In this document: positions 38,201 through 48,800 of the stretch, piece after piece | Numbering within the stretch: position 1 is the first letter of the stretch | Layout of the letters: every line of letters begins with the position of its first letter | Source of the DNA: Branchiostoma floridae | Lineage: Eukaryota > Chordata > Leptocardii > Amphioxiformes > Branchiostomatidae | NCBI RefSeq assembly: GCF_000003815.2 | Contig: NW_023365793.1 | Coordinates: 1-64,000, forward strand | DNA length: 64,000 nt | Direction of reading: 5' to 3' | Notes under the pieces: model-generated | What the model saw: the letters and a program-made list of their open reading frames with translations, nothing else | The model's database searches: none | Told to the model about the DNA's origin: nothing | Position numbers and translations under genes: made by a program

Positions 38201-39807
38201 TCCGTACCCTTCAGGACATGGGACCTCCGTGCCTGAAGACAAACGTTAATATTTCGTGTTTATTTGTGAATCCTTTCGTATACATTTTGAATGATATGTA
38301 TTGTCCATAATTGTAGCATGTAAAACGTAGACGCGTTTCTCAATTAGAAACATGCCTACCATAGTTTTCACATCTAATGTTTTATCAGTATAAAAGAATC
38401 TTAGATTATAAAGGTATTTCCCACGCCAAAGTGCTGTTGCTTCATTGAGAGCCAATGAATAAAGCATGTGCATGTTATTGAAAGAAAGATCAACTCTTCA
38501 TATCTGCATTAAAAACTAGTGTTCAAATAAATTGCAAGCCCAATTTTAGATTGATAGGTTCAACTCACCAGCACAGAAGGCGTAAGCACACTGGTGCCGT
38601 GTGTGTCCCAGCGCGTACACCAGGTAGCTGCTGCAGTTTTTCACGGCCACGTTAGTTCTCCAGGCACAACAGTCGTCAGTCACACCAGGTGAAACAAAAT
38701 GGGCACAGCCGTTAGTCACGACGATCCCGTCGTTAGCTGAAGGGTTGGAGGTCAGGTTGAGCCAAACTGTGGTGTGTGTGCCGCATCGGTTGGCGGGGGG
38801 ACATGTCAGGGGGATCTCATTGCCTGGGAAGATAATATAAAAATTACATTATTGCGTAGTGAAAAGAAACTTCTAATGTGTCTATCTTGTACCAATGTAT
38901 TGCTTATGCATTACCACCTCTGCTAAATGCACGTCTTTTTGGGTCGGACAGTCGCGTTATCTTACTAGAGGCAAGGACTATATAGTTAAAATGCTTTTTG
39001 GGACGGAGACTTTTACCCACATTCCTGCCCTTCTACGAACCTATCACCTTTCTACAATAAACGTTTCCATGTTCCTACAAGATATTCTATATGTTCTGTC
39101 AAAATATTTATTATTTGTGTATCTCAGACATATATCGATGTAAATGCCTGCTGAAAACTGATTGGGACAAAAAAGAGATGGCCAATATATTTCAACTTTT
39201 TATGAAGAAAAACCTGACAAGACATTTTAGAAGAAAGGTCAAGGGATATATGTGTACTGGCTCTTACCTGCAGGACTGTCGAATCTGTACCAACCGTAAG
39301 CTAGATTACGGTCACAGATAGGAGCTTGGTTTGTCTGGTAGACATGACCAACACTTCTGAGGGGTTCGTTCAGTACTGTGTGCTGCTGAGAATCACATGG
39401 GTCTGGACTGGGAGTAGCAGCAAGTAGCAGATCTGTAGCATAGTTTATGGACAGATGTTAGCGGAAGGTTAGCTTGATGCACAGCTGGTTTAATATAATG
39501 AAGCAATATGTTAATCTTCATTTGTCCTTTTTTATGGTCATTATATATTGGAACGAGTTATGGAAACAGTTTTGTTACCTTATTCGTTTAGTAATTCATG
39601 TCAAGTTGAGGTCACATCATAAACATATGTATGTTTAGAGATACAGCACCTTGCCTACATGTATTGTATCAAGCAATAAAACCTGCCATATTATTACAAT
39701 GTTTTCAATTACATAATGTTATATCTACTAACATGATATATATAGATATAATCAGACGCACCTGTGACAGTTAACAGTGTAACTACGATGCAAAACAGAA
39801 CAGCCAT
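35236..39807 (-). CDS. Gene D1: D8C-EGF-TM receptor with a shortened second EGF
   Basis: Eight exons: 39762-39807, 39268-39432, 38569-38823, 38167-38232, 37543-37665, 36779-36865, 35638-35737, 35236-35275; 882 bases, 293 aa, all phases consistent. Residues 1-15 are a signal peptide. The D8C domain (about residues 25-155) is split by a phase-1 intron after [15 protein letters not shown] follows, then one full calcium-binding EGF (DIDECATG). The next EGF exon ([11 protein letters not shown]) stops at YSCN and lacks the final cysteines if it splices straight to the TM exon, as modelled. The TM exon is very hydrophobic ([20 protein letters not shown] and onward), then KHGRK; the tail ends [11 protein letters not shown]. 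The two D8C exons are almost identical to those of D2 although the introns have diverged. It lies head to head with gene F about 3 kb away. Confidence 0.8.
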
Positions 39808-40419
39808 TTTCTTAGTGTAGGTCCCAAATGGTCCCAGTTGAGTCACAGCACTGTTCTCTAGTCTAGATAAAAATTAACTTGGTCCGTTTACACCCAGCAA
39901 AGAGGTGCACGCATAGGTCATGAAACCATGACAACCATTGACTGCGTTTGAAAACACTTCAATGGGTCTGTGGCGTGAGGGGCAAAGTGTTTCTGATGAA
40001 TATGTATTGCTTAGTTTAACCTGTTTGCATATCTTTCTACCTAGGGAAGTTGGCAACAGAACTCACGTTATGTTGACATTACGTTAAGCCCCCAACGTTG
40101 TACAAAGGATATTATTACCAAACAGATAAGAATGGAGAAATAAAGTTCTGTATTTATAGATGACTCATGTGTTGTGCCGTTGATAGGGCCGACACACAAA
40201 ACGTTACTTTGTTTTTGTTCTAAGAATATTGATGACTCAGGTTCGGATTCACACTAACCCATGTCGACGGGAGGGGGCTTAAAGTGTCCGCTGTGTTTGA
40301 ACAACAAGGCTGCAAAGATTCCCTATGAAACCGCCTTTTTACTAAATCATTTAGATCTTATCAAAATTCATGTAACATTTATATGTGGCTACTTTAAGGA
40401 GGGCTAAAGCACTATCACC

Positions 40420-40890
40420 GTACACTTGGGCGCTCGCTATGCAAGCATGCACAGGTGTGGGTCTTTTCTATGCCAGATCCAAGTTTTAAAGATTGTCCAT
40501 AAAGCCACAGTAACAGTAAAGGTTCTATTTTTCTGGTCTTTAGCAGTTATCAAATGATCAATTTTTCCAAATAAAATCTCTTGCAAAGTAATTTTTATGT
40601 TGGGCAAGGGTACAAATGTGTTAACTAATTCCCAGAAATTACACAGTCTTTCACATTTAAAGAACATATGCTCACAATCTTCTATGCTTCCACTGCTACA
40701 TAGTGTACATGTTGCATCATATATGTGTCCCGTTTCATCTTTGATACCCCATTTGTGCAGATTGTGTGCACATGGTAATATTCGGTGTAATAGTTTGTAG
40801 TTTAACTCTGCTAACCTAGTGTCTATACAGGTCTGTGTGCTTAACCATCTCCAGATATTTTCCCAAGCCAGGGTTTCAGTAAGAGTCAGC
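40420..40890 (-). mobile_element. LINE 3' fragment (CxxC...HxxxxC tail), minus strand
   Basis: One minus-strand frame stays open from about 40890 to 40437. It reads WENIWRWLSTQT, NYKLLHRILPCAHN, KWGIKD, CTLCSSGSIEDCEHMFFKCE, FWELVN and later WIWHRKDPHLC. The CTLC...HMFFKC spacing is the post-RT zinc-binding tail of CR1/L2-like LINEs. No reverse-transcriptase core is present. Its 5' side abuts the 45-base minisatellite and its 3' side ends in one related unit. Confidence 0.75.
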
Positions 40891-41370
40891 AGGCGTGGGT
40901 CTTACTAGCACGTACACTTGGGCGCTCGTCATGCAGGCGTGGGTCTTACTAGCACCGTACATTTGGGCGCTAGCTATGCAGGCGTGGGTCTCACTATCAC
41001 CGTACATTTGGGCGCTAGCTATGCAGGCGTGGGTCTTACTAGCACCGTACACTTGGGCACTCGTCATGCAGGCGTGGGTCTTACTAGCACCGTACATTTG
41101 GGCGCTAGTCATGCAGGCGCGGGTCTTACTAGCACCGTACATTTGGGCGCTAGTCATGCAGGCGCGGGTCTTACTATCACCGTACACTTGGGCGCTCGTC
41201 ATGCAGGCGCGGGTCTCACTATCACCGTACACTTGGGCGCTCGTCATGCAGGCGTGGGTCTTACTATCACCGTACACTTGGGCGATCGCTATGCAGGCGC
41301 GGGTCTCACTATCACCGTACATTTGGGCGCTAGCTATGCAGGCGTGGGTCTCACTATCACCGTACACTTA
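40890..41370. repeat. 45-base minisatellite, about 10.7 copies
   Basis: The start of the unit (caggcgtgggtct or caggcgcgggtct) recurs at 40890, 40934, 40979, 41024, 41069, 41114, 41159, 41204, 41249, 41294 and 41339, an exact 45-base step except for one lost base in the first unit. Variants differ at a few positions (ttactagcacc or tcactatcacc; ctcgtcatg or ctagctatg). Because 45 is a multiple of three and the unit has no stops in several frames, it creates three long spurious ORFs on both strands. Confidence 0.95.
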
Positions 41371-42870
41371 AGTGTCTATGGGGTGAAAGAAGTGCTTGGT
41401 GTGTTTCTGACCTTTGTTCTGACATCCCTATAGTCCGATACTTGTTTGACACAGCGTTTAACAGTTTTTTAAACCTTACTTTATTCTATATTTCCATGAC
41501 CGTTTAAATTGTTTTCCATTTATTTGGTATCCTGATGTAATTCAGTCTGTAGTGTGAATTATCAAGGTTAACATACCGTGTGAATACTTCAGGGTATGAA
41601 GGTAAGGTATGTACTTATAGTCAGTATTATAAACTGTAAAACCTCACAGTGTCTCTCGATACAAAAAGATTTTCTTACCCAGTGTAAATAGTCCCACAAA
41701 TTCAGACCATCAGTAGCGAAGTAATTTATCCCATGCAGGCTAAATTGACAAGGCTGGTGAGAATAATTTCGATCGGAGAGAAAGTGGAGAGCGCTCGTTG
41801 GTTTGATTACCAGAAGTAAATGCATGTGAAAAAAAGATACCAATGCAACACTCTGTTACATTGACCTTGTAAAAATTCTTACTAATGAATTAATGGCGGG
41901 TGTCCGAACATCTTGAGCTCATATGTATTGGGGCTAGTTCAAACTCTTCGTCTACAGAAGGCCCTTTTAGACAGATTTGCTAAAAAAGAGGCTGTCAGAG
42001 TTGTATAATTGGTTGGAACTATCTTGTGTTTTAGGGTTAGAAGGCAAGTGGCCGAATTTCATCCGAGTCATCGAAAAATAGTGAGTGAATGCACAAATAC
42101 ACGTGGCTCAATGAAGATATGTATTTCTATTACCAGTGCCTCAAAAGTCATTACTTGGGCGAAAGGCGTTCACACTGGTGTCAGTCCTGTGCATCCAGGC
42201 ACTTGTACGGGAGCTATACTAAGACGTGAGAAGAGAAGGTAGCACTCTCGATACATGAGTGCTTTTTCTTTCACTCGATACAATTTAGGTACTTCTTGCG
42301 CCACTTACACCGCACCATCCGTCGCTATTGGCCCGGGATTTTTTTGACGATTTACAAGGAAACTGTGCAAGAAAAATATGGCTGATACAGTGGGTTTTCT
42401 TTATACATCTAATAACATTATATGGCTTAAGAGTGGTCTTTTATTGATACATGTACTTAGTTATGATTTTACAGACAAACGTTACCGAAGCATGATCAGT
42501 ACTGCAATTTTGCATGGTACAGTGCCATGCCTCCTTAGCTTGTCGTATCTGATTTATTGTATCAATTATAACAATAAAGAACCTCTGACATTTCATCCAC
42601 ATTTCATTACCACACGTTCATTAGAAATATTGCAATTTAGATGGACTACATTGTATATTGTAAGCATGGATACTGCAGGTAGAATTGGCAAACAGAATAG
42701 ACCAATTGCAATGGGTGTATTTATTCGTGAGAATAAAGCAGCTGCTCTGCACGTAAACATGTTCTTCTCTTCCAAGAAGAAAAGAAAAACAGTTAAAAAT
42801 AACTTTACATGCGCGACTATAAATATGAGTCGCAAAGCCGGCAAGTAGTTAGCACTGAAGACCGATCATC

Positions 42871-45800
42871 ATGGGGGTCTTTGTTCTCTTCGTGCTGACT
42901 TTCCAAGTTCTTCTTGGAACAGGTGGGCAAAATATCTGTCTACTTTTTGACAAATTGCGCCATACTTATCTAACTGCCTCGTCCATCCAATAATTTCATC
43001 TATAAGATTTTGAGAACATTTATTGTATTTCCAAATCTTTATTTATGTATTGCATGCAATATTGTAAGCAATGAGCTTCTTTTTTCAACAATCGCCTCTG
43101 AGTACAAATGAAGTCAGATAGTCAGATTTTTAGATAGAAAATGATGTGATTACCGATAAAGACTCTTCATGTACATATTTCGCATAGCGGTGACTTGTTC
43201 TGTGCCTGCTGTGTCCCAGAATTCGTTCTAAAATTGAATTTCTAATATTGTTGCGAGTCTGTTTAAAAAGGCAGTAGTATTACGAAAAGGTCAGCGGCTC
43301 CATTTCCATTTATCATCAACCCTCTATCACTACTTTATGCAAAGTGTATAACAACAAAGCGAAATGTTCAGACAGTGATACACACTTGGTCTGGTAATAT
43401 CAATTTTGAAAACCACAGAGATAAAAAAAACTGTCACTTCTCTCGGGTGGAGTGTTATAAAGCCCCCTTTACTAATCTGGAATTCAGCGCGGCCGCCTTG
43501 TCGGGGTTTTGATTATGCGGGCCTCGAGCGATTTTAGTAGCTTGTCTGGCGTGCGTTTGAGGGGCAGTTGGAGCTGAGCTTGATTTCAGCGAGGCCAGAG
43601 CGGTGACTGTTCGGAGAGCTCATCATTGAGTTGCCTGCAGCTCGACAGGAGCAATGGTTATACCCGCCTCACATTAGGCGCGATTCGATCGGAAGACTAG
43701 TTTACGAGCTCTAAATGACATTTTCGTGAGTAAGACGTCCGGTGTTCTCACGATCATCTTGCGATTTTTAGGGATCGCCGGCAATTTTCAGGAGTCTTAC
43801 GACGGTCGCGGTGCAGCGAAACATGTTCTTAGCATAAGCGACAAGTCGCAGGAGATCTCCGAGATCGCAGAGCTTGTTACCGAGTCGCAGATCGTGCGTG
43901 TAAATCGTGCGTACCTCGCAAGGGTATCGGTCAATAGTCTTGCGTCAATCCAACGATTGAAGACCGATAGGCGAGCACAGACATAGTTATTAATCATCGA
44001 ACGCAAATCGGATGGCGAACGCCCGTTAGTCGGGCGACGTTCGTCTGACGTTCACCCGACTTCCAAATGTTTACAAATATTGAATTTCTGGGAATGTGAC
44101 GGTAATTCTAACATTGTGGCCCCTGTGGCAGTATGTAGGCTGGCTTTGTGACACACTTTCCTTTCTTGTGTCATTTCTATTATGCCCGCGCATTCCATTC
44201 ATTGGTTAAAAAGATTCCGACAACAAAATAATCAACATTTATTGATCTCTTGCGCTTTTTGAGGAACGTTTTGTGTTCCCTTGTCCGCGTGCAAGAGGTC
44301 ATGGGAGGTTCATTATCATAGATTTATTCACCGTCGATTGCACGAGGCTCGCTTATATGTGAGGGGAACAGATCTTGGGCAAAAAATACGCAAGACCATC
44401 TAAAGATCTTAAAATCAGCCGACCTTCCTGCGATCGCGAAGTACGTCCGAAGATCGTGTATAATTTTAGGCGGGTATCAAGACTTGGCCAATACTCGGGT
44501 GGCAATCGGACTTATATCGCCCGAGCTCTTTGGCCTCATGAACGCCAGACTCCTTCGGGCTTCGTGCAATAACCGCACGATATTTCTCCGAATTTTGACA
44601 AGTTGGTCGTGCTTCATAGGCAAGCGTCATGCTGGTGTTGCTGGGAGCTTGGGAGGGCTCCGGCAGAATTTTAACCGTAACGTTACCAATTTGACACCTG
44701 TGTTGAACACGTGCTTTCAGAAGACCAAACCCCAGAAAATAGTTTAACAAGTAGTGAAGCAAAACTCATTTTATTGTTGGTATACACTTACAGTTAGTTG
44801 TTAAAGTCGGTTGCTGTGAACGTAAATGATATTTTAACTTATACATATTTGATAACGTGTGCTCTGGACTGTCGTATATACGGTATTTTCGGGTTGTCTC
44901 GGTAACAGCACTTCTCGACTATGGATCCGACTGGAACTTTTGGTGATAACGGATGCACAGTACGTTTCAAAGAGAATAAAACATAGGGTATCTTGTACGC
45001 CCCAAGGCCTCTAAAATTGTAACAAAATAAATCTTATCGTCTAAATTTGATATTTTTATGCGACACACCCTTGCAAAGGTTAGACATATACAATGTAAAA
45101 TCCTTAAAAAACAAGAATCGTGAGATGTTGTAAAATAAATGAAACATGAGATGTTGTAAAATACGAATCGATGAGAAATTAAGGAAGATGACAAAACACT
45201 GATTGGTGTCATGAACATTGGCCAAACGGCGTAAATAGCAACCTGTCCACTTTTCCAAGATAATAACTTCAACATTTCTAAAGAGAGAATTTGATGTGCT
45301 ATAGCTGGGCATATAACGATTACAATGTTTTATGAAGCTGTAGTTCAAGAATAATGTATTAGAGGGCGCAAGCGTACGGGATTTTTCACGTCAAGATATA
45401 ACAAATCTAGTAATAGTTTACCTGGCTATCCTATGTATTTGTACTTAACAAACGAGATTGGCAATAAGCTTAAGTGTCTTATTCCGCAGTTGCGTATAGC
45501 AAATTTTAACTCCCGAACTTCCCTCAACAATAAGGGTTGATTTGGGGAGCATGGCGGTTATGGTTGGCTGGTGTTTGGAACATTTGGCTGGCGTTCGCGG
45601 CTGTGTCAACAAAATGTCTGTTGCATTTTGCAAACATTTGGTTGTGGACGGAAGGTCTTAACTAAGTTGGCTGGTTTGTGTTTGGTTAGCAATCAAAATT
45701 GACTTGGTGGTCTACTGCTAAAGGTCAGGATGGTAAGGGGTAGATTAGAAAGCGATCGGAATGTGGCATCTACTAGTTAAATTCGTTAGATAGTGTTTTA

Positions 45801-48800
45801 AAATTGCTCTGCTCCCGAACTTCAGATAACCATTGTTGACTCGGGAATGATAAGTAAGCAGTAATGATTTTTGAGCGGAGGGGGGCTGGGTGGCGTAATA
45901 ACTTAAAAGGTTTTGGATGGATTTTCGTGGTTAATAGTTCTTGTCCAAGTCGTCAGAATCTACCAGCTCGCTTCCTTCACGGCAACCTAATGTCTGTTTT
46001 GAGAATTACTAGAGCTCGGTGACCTCATACCTCCATGAAATATTTAGAGCTTTAGTAAATTTCATGCAACTGACTAACACATTAACGTAATTTATGCATG
46101 GTGTTGTTCATCATTGACAAACGTAGACATGTAACAATTAAAAAATTACCATAAATAAAGCAATTTGCATTTTTTACATAAATTATGCAAATAGGTTGCC
46201 ATTACCATATTAGGATTCTGCTTATATTCCACCTTTCATTATTAACAAGTGTTACATTTTATAGTCCAACTGTTGCAAACAATGGAATTATACAATTTCC
46301 TCATAAATTATGAAAATCAAGTTCTCATTTGTATAACATGCATAACATTATTAACATCTTTGCCCAAGCTACCTGCATGCCTAAAATGATGCCAATCCGT
46401 CAATCCTTTCTGCAGTTATCCTCTTTGTAATGACCTATCAAAATCGCCCTTGCAGTTCCGAAAGTAAATGTTAGGAGGCTAAAACCTACTCCACTTTGTC
46501 ATGACACTGCAAACTATCTACTAGCTAAATTTCAAGACCATATCCCGTCCTGGACAAGAGATACATAGTAAAAAACTGCTATGATAGAATACTATCAAAA
46601 ATTATACAAATGTAAGTCTATTTTGCAGAATTAGTATTCATTTTGTACAACATTATCTAAGGTATCCACATACCAAAAATCATGAAATCCGTCGTTCCTT
46701 TTCTGAGTCTTCAGAAGCTTTTGACAAAAATGCCCCTGCTATCCCAAAACTAGACGCTAGGAGGCCCAAACTAATGTCACTTGCTACATCCACTGGGAAG
46801 AGTGGTTTGAGGAGGGGCGGATATAGTTGCAGTATGGGCGTTATAATTTCAGTCAAAGCGGAAGCGGGAGGCACTCCATAGCATTGTCTTGTTGGTGGAC
46901 AGGAGTACCCGGTTTCTAACATGCGCGGTCGATGCAAGTGAATACCAGGGTACATATATCCTTGATAGGGTTTCTACTGCATTCGTTCCATGCATAATAG
47001 TTGCATGCATGCTCATGACATAAAGATAATCAAGAAGAAAGCACCTTTAGCACCCGTAGATAGGGAGCTTGTTACTGCGTTATAAAAATTGTAATGTTCA
47101 GACATTGACACAAACTAGTAATATCTATTTTGAAATCCATAGACATCAGAAACTGTGAGTGTTGTAAAGCCCCCTTTACAAATCAAGAATTAGCTCGGCC
47201 GAATTGTCGGCGAGCTCCATATGGACATTTTCGGCCGGAGTATAACTAGAGCTTCGGGTGACTTTTTAAAGCTCATCCGTTTGGATTTAAACCCCCACGT
47301 GATATCAGTTGTGCATACAAAAAGCATAAAGGACAACCACTTGAACTTTCCGTGAAACACCGAGCCCCGTCTAATTTGTGACGAAGCATATTGTTAAAAA
47401 AATAATACAGCCGATGCTCGGGCGATGTTGAGATTCCGCGAGCTCTGACCGATCTACAAATTTTTGGCCGGCGTTCGCATGAATTGTAAAGCCGGCTTAA
47501 TTAATATAACCAATATTCAGACCGGGGGGGGGCTTTTGAGGCCCGCGCTATTTTTGATGTCCTATAACGCCAGAACGGCTTACGCTAGAGCCACCAAATT
47601 TGGTGAGTTTTCCTAAACTATTCTTGACATCAATTTTCAGAAGTTTGACAAATTTAGACTTATAGGACTTAGAAGTGGAGGTCAACAACGACAAAGATGA
47701 TACTAGTAGTCAGCAACCCTTCTGCTTCTTTAGAAAGTCAGAAAAACTGTACAGCGTCACTAAAACGGTGATTTCTAGTCTTATAGGTGGATAACATAAC
47801 CGTAGCAACCATCGTACTCATGGTGGTAACGTTTATTACAGAATCTGGCGACAGGCATAAACCACCTCACACAGCCTTCAAGATCAGTGATAGTAGCGAT
47901 CTGACGTGATGGGTCAGAGGGCCTGCGAATAATAATTCTGGGAACTGAGTTGTCACATTTTTGGCTACTATTTGAATTCTTTCTTTCTTCTCAGGCGACA
48001 ACCACTTTTAGGGAGTGAATCCCACCCGTGGCTATAATAATCTTCTAATCCATTAACCAATACGAATGTTGTTGTGCAGCTTTTGTAAAACATTACAGGG
48101 GCTGTGGAATAATTAATGAACCAGTGATGTTCTCTATAATTTGCTCAATGTCAGGGCGTAAAGTCAGGCGACAGCATTTCTTCATTTAAATGAGAACGAC
48201 TCTATAGTCTATGGCTAGAAGTCAGGATGGTTGAGAGTAGATTAAAAAGAGTGTAAGTTACGTTAGGAATATGTTATCAACTGGTAAATATGACTAGAAC
48301 AAAGTTAGGACATGGTTTTCAGACGTGTTTTAAAATTAGTCTGACTGGTCTTGACATGTCATTAACCACTGTTTACTAGTTGTCAGAAGATACGTAACAT
48401 GGAATTAACACCAACTAAAAAGACCGACACTTGAGAGCAAATACAGGATATTTCAGCCATACGCCTTCAGTAGTATAGTAGGTGTACGCTGAGTCAGGTA
48501 CGTACGAGCATATACCATCTATATGTACATGCAGTGAATCATTGCTTTGGAGTAGCTATACGTGTTGCACCGGAGTAAAAACATTGCTCAGGAGTAAAAT
48601 AAAACTGCTCCGGAATATGCTCCGGCGTAAATGAGTAAGTATATGTGTTGTAATAAGTTAGTATATTTGTCATGTACGTACGAACATATGACATATATAT
48701 GTACATGCAGTAAATCATTGCTTTGGAGTAGCTATATGTATTACTCCGGAGTAAAAAAAACTGCTTCGGAGTAAAAAAAAACTGCTCCGGAGTAAAATAA

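Larger units (their letters stand above)
39808..42870. other. Divergent intergenic region between D1 (-) and F (+)
   Basis: About 3.06 kb separates the two ATGs. It holds the LINE tail, the 45-base minisatellite and a 156-codon plus-strand ORF (42378-42848) ending 22 bases before the gene F ATG. Promoters of both genes should be here, but none is evident by eye. Confidence 0.6.

Noticed and set aside
40876-41433. Three overlapping repeat ORFs of 158-171 codons
   Set aside because: They are frames of the 45-base minisatellite, open on both strands because the unit is a multiple of three without stops.
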